64,000 nucleotides of DNA from Megalopta genalis (taxonomy: Eukaryota > Arthropoda > Insecta > Hymenoptera > Halictidae), in NCBI RefSeq assembly GCF_051020955.1, contig NW_027476398.1:124001-188000 (forward strand), in the 5' to 3' direction. A program made the position numbers and the translations under genes. How positions within the stretch are numbered: the first letter of the stretch is position 1; every line of letters begins with the position of its first letter. Under the pieces are notes generated by a model. It did not search any database. It was not told the DNA's origin and was given only the letters and a program-made list of their open reading frames with translations. Below, piece by piece: positions 12,401-22,440 of this stretch.

Positions 12401-13949
12401 TCATGTATATCACAAGTATTTGAAGCTAAACCATGTGTTTCGCATGGATTTGAAGCTAAATCGTTTGTTTTGAATGCAGTTGAAGCTAAATCGTGTATAT
12501 CACAAGAATTTGATATTAAACCATTTGATTCGCATTGAGTTGAATCTAAGCCTTCTACATCGCATTGATTTGAAGCTACATCATGTGTTTCACTTGGATT
12601 TGAAGCTAACTCGTTTGTTTCGCATGCAGCTGATGCCAAATCATGTATATCACAAGTATTTGATGCTATTCCAATTGATTCGCAGGGATTTGAAACTAAG
12701 CCTCCTAAATCGCATTAACTTGAAGCTAAATCATGTGCTCCGCTTGGATTTGAAGCTAAGCCTCCTTCTTCGCATTAATTTGAAGCTAAATCATGTGCTT
12801 CGCTTGGATTTGAAGCAAACTAGTTTGTTTCGCCTGCATTTGGAGCTGAATCGTGTATATCACAAGTATTTGAAGCTCAACCATTTGATTCGTATGGATT
12901 TGTAGCCAAATCTTCTACTTCGCATTGATTTGAACAAAATTATGTCTTTCGCATGGACTTGAAGCTAAGCCTTCTACTTCGCATTGATTTGAAGCTAAAT
13001 CAAGTGTATCGCATGGATTTGAAGCAAACTCGTTTGTTTCGCCTACATTTGAAGCTGAATCATTTATATCACAAGTATTTGAAGCTAAAGCATTTGATTC
13101 GTATGGATTTGTAACTAAATCTTCTACTTCGCATTGATTTGAACAAAATTATGTCTTTCCCATGGACTTGAAGTTAAGCCTTCTACTTCACATTCATTTG
13201 AAGCTACATCATGTGTTTGGCTTGGATTTGAAGCTAACTCGTTTGTTTCGCCTGTATTTGGAGCTGAATCATGTATATCACTAGTATTTGAAGCTAAACC
13301 ATTTGTTTCGCATGGATTTGAAGATAAGCCTTCTAGTTCGCATTGTTTTCAAGTTAACTCGATTGTTTCGCCTGCATATGAAGCTATATCACTTACATCG
13401 CAATTATCTGAAGATAAATCAGTTGTTTCTCATGTATTTGTAGCTAAGCCGTCTACTTCACATTGATTTGAAACTAGATCATGTGTTTCGCTAGGATTTG
13501 ATGCTAACTCGTTTGTTTCGCCTGCATTTGAAGCTGAATCATGTATATCACAAGTATTTGAAGCTAAACCATTTGATTCGTACGGATTTGTAGCTAAATC
13601 TTCTACTCCGCATTGATTTGAACAGAATTATGTCTTTCGCATGGACTTGAAGCTAAGCCTTCTACTTCGCATTGATTTGAAGCTAGATCATGCGTTTCGC
13701 TTGGATTTGAAGCTAACTCGTTTGTTTCGCCTGCATTTGAAGCTAAATCATGTATATCACGAGTATTTGAAGCTAAACCATTTGTTTCGCATGGATTTGA
13801 AAATAAGCCTCCTACTTCGCATTGATTTGTAACTAAATCATGTGTATCGCATGGATTGGAATCTAACTCGTTTGTTTCGCCTGCATTTGTAACTAAATCA
13901 TGTGTATCGCATGGATTGGAATCTAACTCGTTTGTTTCGCCTGCATTTG
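9461..13949 (+). repeat. Type II block 3
   Basis: E units read CATGTATATCACAAGTATTTG, B units GCCTTCTACTTCGCATTG, and many units end CATGAATATTAAGC or CATGAATTTGAAGC. From about 11,390 to 11,960 a sub-array repeats the set CCAATTGTTCCGCATGAATA with CGCATGAATAATAATC. At 12,060-12,900 a set of about 414 bp recurs, containing CCATTTGATTCGCATTGAG and CGCAGGGATTTGAAACTAAG. The 29-bp unit TTGAACAAAATTATGTC occurs at about 12,930 and 13,138, and a GAACAGAATTATG form at about 13,620. Confidence 0.85.
12060..12905 (+). repeat. About 414-bp local HOR, two copies
   Basis: The segment starting ATTAAACCATTTGATTCGC at about 12,066 restarts at about 12,516, with the same sequence of rare words: GATTTGAAGCTACATCATG, CGCATGCAGCTGATGCC, CCTCCTAAATCGCATTAAC. 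The two copies differ at single bases, for example TCTACTTCGC against TCTACATCGC. The whole arrangement is present again at 19,001-19,846 as part of the larger duplication. Confidence 0.75.
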
Positions 13950-14079
13950 AAGCTATATCACCTGTATCCCAAGTGTTTGAAGCTAAATCAGTTGTTCCGA
14001 ATGGAATTGAAGCTAAGCCTTCTACATCGCAATGATTTGCAGCTAAATCATGTGTTTCGCATGGATTTGAAGCTAACAC
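13603..14079 (-). other. Longest minus-strand open frame (158 codons), judged non-genic
   Basis: The minus strand reads as decapeptides of pattern A-S-[ND]-x-[CD]-[ED]-[TVI]-x-[DEG]-[LI], for example ASNPCETHDL, ASNQCEVEGL, ASNAGETNEL and ASNTRDIHDL. It is acidic and has a cysteine in most units, so it is more protein-like than the plus-strand frames. It crosses the patchwork junction and a 29-bp monomer, and its last residues are already out of register (RHNSVQINAE). Elsewhere the same frame is cut by TAA (GCTTAATATTCA, GCTTAAAATTAATGC) and TGA (GCTTGAAATAC). An ancestral coding origin of the monomer is possible; a working gene here is not supported. Confidence 0.75.
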
Positions 14080-14470
14080 GCTTGTTTCGTCTACATTTGA
14101 AGCTATATCACTTATATCCCAAGTGTTTGAAGCTAAAACATTTGTTACGCATGGATTTGAAGCTAAGCCTTCTACTTCTTATCGATTTGAAGCAAAATGA
14201 TGTGTATCGCATGGATTTGAAGCTAACTCGTTTGTTTTGTCTGCACTTGAAGCAATATCACATATATCGCTAGTATCTGAAGCTGAATCATGTGTTTCGC
14301 ATGGATTTGAAACTAACTCTTTTCATTCGCATGCAGTTGAAGTTAAATCATGTATAAAACAAGAATTTGAAGCTAAACTATTTGTTTCGCATGAATTTGA
14401 TACTAAACAATGTGTTTCGAATGAATTTGAAGATAAATCATGTGTTTCGCATGGATTTGAAGCTAACACG
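13950..14470 (+). repeat. Patchwork junction segment between the two 7-kb copies
   Basis: Within about 520 bp, four different parts of the array can be recognised. 13,950-14,150 matches 5,995-6,195. 14,150-14,215 matches about 21,866-21,930 (GTTACGCATGG, CTACTTCTTATCGATTTG). 14,215-14,285 matches about 7,038-7,108 (TTTTGTCTGCACTTGAAGC). 14,285-14,463 matches 2,881-3,059. After that the second 7-kb copy begins. This is direct evidence of recombination between non-adjacent parts of the array. Confidence 0.8.
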
Positions 14471-14639
14471 TTTGTTTCGCACGAATTTGAAGCTAATAGA
14501 TGTTTCGCATTAATTTTAAGCTAAATCATGTGTCACGTATGGAATTAAAGCTAACTGGTTCGTTTCGCCTGCATTTGAAGCTATATAGCCTATATCCCAA
14601 CTGTTTGAAGCTCAATAATTTGTTTCGCATGGATTTGAA

Positions 14640-14790
14640 GCTAACTCGTTTATTGCGCATGCAGTTGAATCTAAATAACGTATATCACAAGTATCTGAAT
14701 CTGAAGTATTTTTGTGGCATGGATTTGAATCTAATCCACGTGTACCGCATGAGTTTTAAGCTAAATCATGTGTTCCGCATGGATTTGAAG
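14640..14790 (+). repeat. 150-bp module insertion in copy 2
   Basis: Five monomers absent from the partner segment near 7,370. They contain TTATTGCGCATGCAGTTG, CTAAATAACGTATATCACAAG, TCTGAAGTATTTTTGTGG, CTAATCCACGTGTACCGCATG and a TTTTAAGC end. A very similar module sits at about 41,490-41,640, beside the same AATAGATGTG/CGCATTAATTTTAAGC neighbours. The module is therefore probably ancestral there and was deleted from copy 1, or it moved between sites. Confidence 0.75.
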
Positions 14791-16370
14791 CTAACTCGTT
14801 TGTTTCGACTGCATTTGAAGCTATATCACTTATATCCCAAATGTTTGAAGCTAAATCAGTTGTTTCGCATGGATTTGAAGCTAAACCTTCTACATCGCAT
14901 TTATTTGCTGTTAAATCATGTGTTTTGCACGGATTTGAAGCTAAGTCGTTTGTTTCCCTTGAATTTGAAGTCTTACCACTTATATCGCAATTATCTGATG
15001 CTAAATAATTAGTTTCGCATGGATTTGAAGCAAAACCTTCTACATCGCATTGATTTGCAGCTAAATCATGTGTTTCGCACGAATTTGAAGCTAATAGATG
15101 TGTTTCGCATTAATTTTAAGCTAAATCATGTGTTACGTACGGAATTGAAGCTAACTGGTTTGTTTCGCCTGCATTTGAAGCTATATAGCCTATATCCCAA
15201 CTGTTTGAAGCTCAATCATTTGTTTCGCATGGATTTGAAGCTAATCCTTCAACGTCGCATTGATTTGCAGCTAAATCATGTGTTTCGCATGGATCTGAAG
15301 CTAACTCGTTTGTTTCGTCTGCATTTGAAACTATATCACTTATATCCCAAGTGTTTGAAGCTAAATCATTTGTTTCGCATGAATTTGAAGCTAAACCTTC
15401 TACATCGCATGGACTTGAAGCTAACTCGTTTGTTTCGCATGCAGCTGAAGCTATATCACCTATATCCCAACTGTTTGCAGCTCAATAATTTGTTTCGCAT
15501 GGATTTGAAACTAAACCTTCTAAATCGCATTGATTTGAAGCTAAATCATGTTTTTCGCATGGAGTTGTAGCTAAACCTTCTACATCGCATTGATTTGCAG
15601 CAAAATCATGTGTTTCCCTTGGATTTGAAGCTAACTCGTTTGTTTCGTCTGCATTTGAAGCTATGTCACTTATATCGCAAGTATCTGAAGCTAAATCATT
15701 TGTGACGCATGCATTTGAAGCTAAACTTGCCACACAGCATTGATATGAAGCTTAATCATGTGTTTTGCATGGTATTGAGGCTAACTCGTTTGTTTCGCAT
15801 GCAGTTGAAGCTATATCACATACATCGCAAGTATCTGAAGCTAAATCATTGGTTTCGCATGGACTTGAAGCTAAACCTTCGACATCGCATTGATTTGCAG
15901 CTAAATCATGTGTTTCCCACGAATTTGAAGCTAATAGATGTGTTTCGCATTAATTTTAAGCTAAATCATGTGTTACGTATGGAATTGAAGCTAACTGGTT
16001 TGTTTCGCCAGCATTTGAAGCTATATAGCCTATATCCCAAGTGTTTGAAGCTCAATCATTTGTTTTGCATGGATTTGAAGCTAAACCTTCTAAATCGCAT
16101 TGATTTCAAGCTATATCATGTGTTTCGCATGGACTTGAAGCTAAATCTTTTGTTTCCCCTTCATTTTAAGCTATATCAATTATATCACAAGTATCTCATG
16201 CTTAATCATTTGTTTCGCATGGATTTGAAGCTAAACCTTCTACATCGCATTGATTTGAAGCTAAATCATGTGTTTCGCTTGTATATGAAGCTAACTCGTT
16301 TGTTTCGCCTGCAGTTGAATCTATATCACTTATATCGCAAGTATATGAAGCTAAATCATTTGTTCGCATG

Positions 16371-19300
16371 CATTAGAAGCTAAGCCTTCTACTTCGCATT
16401 GATTTCAAGCTAAATCGTTTGTGTCGCATGGTTTTGGAGCTAACTCGTTTGTTTCGCCAGCATTTGAAGCTATATCACATATATCGCAATTATCTGGAGA
16501 TAAATCATTTGTTTCTCATGTAGTTGAAGCAAATCCTTCTACTTCGCATTGATTTGAATCTAAATCATGTGTTCCGCGTGGATTTGAAGATAACTCGTTT
16601 GTTTCGCCTGCATTAGAAGCTAAATCATGTGTTTCGCATTGATTTGAAGTTAACTCGTTTGTGTCGCCTGCATTTGAAGCTAAATCATGTATATCACAAG
16701 TAGTTGAAGCTAAACCGTTTGTTTAGCACGGATTCGAAGATAAGCCTTATACTTCGCATTGATTTGAAGATAAATCATGTGTTTCGCATGGATTTGAAGC
16801 TAACTCGTTTGCTTCGCATGCAGTTGAAGCTAAATCATATATATCACAAGTATTTGAAGCTGAACCATGTGTTTCGCATGAATATTAAGCTAAACCACGT
16901 GTTTCGAATGAATTTGAAGCTAAATCATGTGTTTCGCATGGATTTGAAGCTAACTCGTTTTTTTCGCCTGCATTTGAATCTAAATCATGTATATCACAAG
17001 TATTTGAAGCTAAACCATTTGTTTCGCATGGATTTGAAGCTAAGCGTTCCACTTCGCAAGAATTTGAAGCTAAATCATGTATATCACAATTATTTGAATC
17101 TAAAGCATTTGCTTCGCATTGATTTGAAGCCAAGCCTTCTACTTCGCATTGATTTGATTCTAAAACATATGTTTCGCATGAATTTGAAGCTAAATCATGT
17201 GTTTCGCATGAATTTGAAGCTAAATCATGTGTTTCGCATGGATTTGAAGCTAACTCGTTTGTTTCGCATGCAGTTGAAGCTATATCACTTATATCACAAG
17301 TATTTGAAGCTAAACCGTTTGTTTCGCACGGATTCGAAGATAAGCCTTTTACTTCGCATTGATTTGAAAATAAATCATGTGTTTCGCATGGATTTGAAGC
17401 TAACTTGTTTGTTTCGCCTGCATTTGAAGCAAAGTCATGTATATCACAAGTATTTGAAGCTGAACCATTTGTTTGGCATGAATATTAAGCTAAACCATGT
17501 GTTGCGAATGAATTTGAAGCTAAATCATGTGTTTGGCATGGATTTGAAGATAACTCGTTTGTTTCGCCTGCATTTGGAGCTAAATCATGTATATCACACG
17601 TATTTGAAGCTTAACCATTTGTTTCGCATGAATATTAAGCTGAACCATGTGTTTGGAATGAATTTGAAGGTAAATCATGTGTTGCGCATGGATTTGAAAC
17701 TGAATCATGTATAAAACAAGTACTTGAAGCTAAATCATTTATAAAACAAGCATTTGAATCTAAACCATTTGATTCGCATGGATTTGAAGCTAAGCCTTCC
17801 ACTTCGCTTTGATTTGAAGCTAAATCATGTGTTTCGCATGGATTTGAATCTAACTCGTTTGCTTCGCATGCAGTTGAAGCTAAATCATGTATATCACAAG
17901 TATTTGAAGCTGAACCATTTGTTTCACTTGAATATTAAGCTAAACCACGTGTTTCGCATGAATTTGAAGCTAAATCACGTGTTTGGCATGGATTTGAAGC
18001 TAACTCGTTTGTTTCGCCAGCGTTTGAAGCTAAATCATGTATATCAAAGTATATGAAGCTAAACCATTTGATTCGCTTGGATTTGAAGCCAAGACTTCTA
18101 CTTCGAATTGATTTGATGCTAAAACATGTGTTTCGCATGAAATTGAAGCTAAATCATGTGCTCCGCTTGGATTTGAAGCTAAGCCTTCTACTTCGCATTG
18201 ATTTGCAGTTAAATCATGTGATTCGCGTTGATTTGAAGCTAACTCGTTTGTTTCGCATGCAGTTGAAGCTAACTCGTTTGTTTCACATGCAGTTGCAGCT
18301 AAATCATTTATATCACAAGTATTTGAAGCTGAACCAATTGTTCCGCATGACTATTAAGCTAAACCATGTGTTTCGCATGAATAATAATCTAAATCATGTG
18401 TTTCGCATGAATTTGAAGATAAATGATGCGTTTCGCATGGATTTGAAGCTAACTCGTTTGTTTCGCATGGAGTAGAAGCTAAATCATGTATATCACAAGT
18501 ATTTGAAGCTGAACCAATTGTTCCGCATGAATATTAATCTAAACCATGTTTTTCGCATGCATAGTAATCTATACCATGTGATTCGCATGAATTTAAAACT
18601 AAATCATGTGTTTCGCATGGATTTGAAGCTAACTCGTTTGTCTTGAATGCAGTTGAAGCTAAATCATGTATATCACAAGTATTTGAAGCTGAACCAATTG
18701 TTCCGCATGAATATTATTCTAATCAATGTGTTTCGCATGAATAATAAACTAAACATGGATATGAAGCTAACTCGTTTATTTCGCATGGAGTTGAAGCTAA
18801 ATCATGTATATCACAAGTATTTGAAGCTGAACCAATTGTTCCGCATGAATATTATTCTAATCCATGTGTTTCGCATGAATAATAATCTAAACCATGTGAT
18901 TCGCATGAATTTCAAGCTAAATCATGTGTTTCGCATGGATTTGAAGCTAAATCGTTTGTTTTGAATGCAGTTGAAGCTAAATCATGTATATGACTAGTAT
19001 TTGATATTAAACCATTTGATTCGCATTGAGTTGAATCTAAGCCTTCTACTTCGCATTGATTTGAAGCTACATCATGTGTTTCACTTGGATTTGAAGCTAA
19101 CTCGTTTGTTTCGCATGCAGCTGATGCCAAATCATGTATATCACAAGTATTTGATGCTATACCAATTGATTCGCAGGGATTTGAAACTAAGCCTCCTAAA
19201 TCGCATTAACTTGAAGCTAAATCATGTGCTTCGCTTGGATTTGAAGCTAAGCCTTCTACTTCGCATTGATTTGAAGCTAAATCATGTGTTTCGGATGGAT

Positions 19301-20960
19301 TTAAAGCAAACTCGATTGTTTCGCCTATATTTGAAGCTAAATCATGTATATCACAAGTATTTGAAGCTAAACCATGTGTTTCGCATGGATTTGAAGCTAA
19401 ATCGTTTGTTTTGAATGCAGTTGAAGCTAAATCGTGTATATCACAAGTATTTGATATTAAACCATTTGATTCGCATTGAGTTGAGTCTAAGCCTTCTACA
19501 TCGCATTGATTTGAAGCTACATCATGTGTTTCACTTGGATTTGAAGCTAACTCGTTTGTTTCGCATGCAGCTGATGCCAAATCATGTATATCACAAGTAT
19601 TTGATGCTATTCCAATTGATTCGCAGGGATTTGAAACTAAGCCTCCTAAATCGCATTAACTTGAAGCTAAATCATGTGCTCCGCTTGGATTTGAAGCTAA
19701 GCCTCCTACTTCGCATTAATTTGAAGCTAAATCATGTGCTTCGCTTGGATTTGAAGCAAACTAGTTTGTTTCGCCTGCATTTGGAGCTGAATCGTGTATA
19801 TCACAAGTATTTGAAGCTCAACCATTTGATTCGTATGGATTTGTAGCCAAATCTTCTACTTCACATTGATTTGAACAAAATTATGTCTTTCGCATGGACT
19901 TGAAGCTAAGCCTTCTACTTCGCATTGATTTGAAGCTAAATCAAGTGTATCGCATGGATTTGAAGTAAACTCGTTTGTTTCGCCTACATTTGAAGCTGAA
20001 TCATTTATATCACAAGTATTTGAAGCTAAAGCATTTGATTCGTATGGATTTGTAGCTAAATCTTCTACTTCGCATTGATTTGAACAAAATTATGTTTTTC
20101 CCATGGACTTGAAGTTAAGCCTTCTACTTCACATTCATTTGAAGCTACATCATGTGTTTGGCTTGGATTTGAAGCTAACTCGTTTGTTTCGCCTGTATTT
20201 GGAGCTGAATCATGTATATCACTAGTATTTGAAGCTAAACCATTTGTTTCGCATGGATTTGAAAATAAGCCTCCTACTTCGCATTGATTTGTAACTAAAT
20301 CATGTGTATCGCATGGATTGGAATCTAACTCGTTTGTTTCGCCTGCATTTGTAACTAAATCATGTGTATCGCATGGATTGGAATCTAACTCGTTTGTTTC
20401 GCCTGCATTTGAAGCTGAATCATGTATATCACAAGTATTTGAAGCTAAACCATTTGATTCGTACGGATTTGTAGCTAAATCTTCTACTCCGCATTGATTT
20501 GAACAGAATTATGTCTTTCGCATGGACTTGAAGCTAAGCCTTCTACTTCGCATTGATTTGAATCTAGATCATGCGTTTCGCTTGGATTTGAAGCTAACTC
20601 GTTTGTTTCGCCTGCATTTGAAGCTAAATCATGTATATCACGAGTATTTGAAGCTAAACCATTTGTTTCGCATGGATTTGAAAATAAGCCTCCTACTTCG
20701 CATTGATTTGTAACTAAATCATGTGTATCGCACGGATTGGAATCTAACTCGTTTGTTTCGCCTGCATTTGTAACTAAATCATGTGTATCGCATGGTTTGG
20801 AATCTAACTCGTTTGTTTCGCCTGCATTTGAAACTAAATCATGTATATCACAAGTATTTGAAGCTAAAACATTTGTTTCGCATGGATTTGAAGATAAGCC
20901 TTCTACTTCGCATGGATTTGAAGCTAAATCATATGTATCGCATGGATTTGAAGCTAACTC
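16371..20960 (+). repeat. Type II block 4
   Basis: Second-copy counterpart of 9.46-13.95 kb with the same monomer order. It includes the 414-bp local HOR at 19,001-19,846 and 29-bp TTGAACAAAATTATG units at about 19,871, 20,080 and 20,500. At 20,265-20,420 two consecutive copies of a 60-bp dimer (TTTGTAACTAAATCATG, CGCATGGATTGGAATC) replace a different 240-bp stretch in copy 1. Confidence 0.85.
16704..17714 (+). other. Longest open frame in the window (336 codons), judged non-genic
   Basis: This frame begins at a TTG just after an in-frame TAG and reads as diverged decapeptides of the MDLKLNHLFR / MDLKLTRLFR / KYLKLNHVFR kind. The product would be a monotonous basic, leucine-rich repeat with no signal peptide, domain or motif I recognise. 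The homologous stretch in the partner segment (9,793-10,773) is broken by TAG where this copy has AAG (CGCTAGAATTTG against CGCAAGAATTTG), and the 3.9-4.85 kb copy ends differently. Openness is expected here because 30 is divisible by three and the consensus has no stop in this frame. I see no promoter, start context or splice structure that would make it a gene. Confidence 0.8.
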
Positions 20961-22440
20961 GTTAGTTGCGCCTGCATTTGAGGCTATATCAGTTATATCG
21001 CAAGTATCTGAAGCTAAATCATTTGTTTCGCATGGATTTGAAGCTATACCTTCTACATCGCATTGATTTGCAGCTAAATCATGTGTTTCGAATGGATTTT
21101 GAAGCTAACTCGTTCGATTTGTCTGCATTTGAAGCTATATCACCTATATCTCATGTGTTTGAAGCTCAATGATTTGTTTCGCATAGATATGAAGCTAAAC
21201 CTTCTACATCGCATTGATTTGATGCTAAACCTTGTGTACCGCATGGATTTGAATCTAAACGTTCTACATCGCATTGATTTGCAGCTAAATCATGTGTTTC
21301 GAATGGATTTTGAAGCTAACTCGTTTGATTCGTCTGCATTTGAAGCTACATCACCTATATCCCAAGTGTTTGAAGCTAAATCAGTTGTTCCGAATGGAAT
21401 TGAAGCTAAGCCTTCTACATCGCATTGATTTGCAGCTAAATCATGTGTTTCGCATGGATTTGAAGCTAACACGCTTGTTTCGTCTACATTTGAAGCTATA
21501 TCACTTATATCCCAAGTGTTTGAAGCTAAAACATTTGTTTCGCATGGATTTGAAGCTAAACCTTCTACATCGCACTGATTTGAAGGTAAATCGTGTGTTT
21601 CGCTCGATATGAAGCTAACTCGTTTGTTTCGTTTGCATTTGAAGCTATATCACTTTTATCGCAAGTATCTGTAGCTAAATCATTTGTGTTGCATTGATTT
21701 GAAGTTAAACCTTCTACATCGCTTTGATGTGAAGCTAAACCGACTGCAGTGCATTGATTTGAAGCTAAATCATTTGTCTCCCATGTATTTGAGGCTAACT
21801 CGTTTGTTTCCCCTGCATTTGAAGATATATCACTTATATCGCAAGTATCTGAAGCTAAATTATTTGTTACGCATGGATTTGAAGCTAAGCCTTCTACTTC
21901 TTATCGATTTGAAGCTAAATGATGTGTATCGCATGGATGTTGAAGCTAACTCGTTTGATTCGTCTGCATTTGATGCTATATCACTTATAATGCAAGGATT
22001 TGAAACTAAATCATTTGTTCCGAATGGATTAGAAGCTAAGCCTTCTACTTCGCATTGATTTGAACCTAAATCATTTGTTTCGAATGGATTTGAAACTAAG
22101 CCTCCTACTTCGCATTGATTTGAAGCTTAATCATGTGTATCGCATGGATTTTGAAGCTAAACCTTCTACATCGCATTGATTTGCTGCGAAATCATGTGTT
22201 TCCCATGGATTTGAAACTAACTCTCTTGTTGCGTATTCTAATGAACCTAAATAACGTATATCACAAGTATTTGTAGCTAAACCATTTGTTCCGTATGGAT
22301 TTGAAGCTATTCCTTCTACTTCGAATTGATTTGTAGCTACATCAGTTGTTTCGCATGGATTTGAAGCTAAACCTTCTACACCGCAATGATTTGCAGCTAA
22401 ATCATGTGTTTCACATGGATTTGAAGCTAAACATTCTACA
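20961..22440 (+). repeat. Type I block with copies of the 5.0-6.5 kb segment
   Basis: From 21,041 the array repeats the 4.97-6.52 kb segment with two 211-bp steps fewer: ATG anchors at 21,081 and 21,292, and offset 15,351 to copy 1 from 21,292. It includes the TTTCGCTCGATATGAAGC short unit at about 21,600. Bases of about 22,200-22,335 (CTCTCTTGTTGCGTATTC, CTAAATAACGTATATCAC, CTACTTCGAATTGATTTG) recur near 44,870-45,000. No gene is seen. Confidence 0.8.

Larger units (their letters stand above)
7190..13940 (+). repeat. Segmental duplication, copy 1 (partner 14,460-20,830)
   Basis: The copy offset is 7,271 at first, then 7,421 after copy 2 gains 150 bp near 14,640, then 6,911 because copy 1 has an extra 510-bp unit. 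It becomes 6,941 from about 11,100, where copy 2 carries one extra monomer, and 6,881 near 13,640. Shared rare states show common descent, such as the two-base-short AATAGATGTTTCGCATT at about 7,223 and 14,494. The block spans a Type I to Type II boundary at about 9,460, so that boundary was duplicated with it. Confidence 0.9.
14460..20830 (+). repeat. Segmental duplication, copy 2 (partner 7,190-13,940)
   Basis: Near-identical to copy 1 apart from block indels of whole monomers. It gains 150 bp at about 14,640-14,790, lacks one 510-bp unit, gains one monomer near 17,130-17,200, and differs by 60 bp around 20,260-20,400. At about 17,125-17,240 it follows the 4.45-4.56 kb island (GATTTGAAGCCAAGCC, GATTCTAAAACATATG) rather than its 7-kb partner. 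One copy has therefore been converted or recombined since the duplication. Confidence 0.9.

Noticed and set aside
20737..21066. The other plus-strand frame (FVSHGFEAKS-type) as a gene
   Set aside because: It has a TGA in nearly every B monomer (CATTGA). It is open here only because a B unit happens to read CATGGA.
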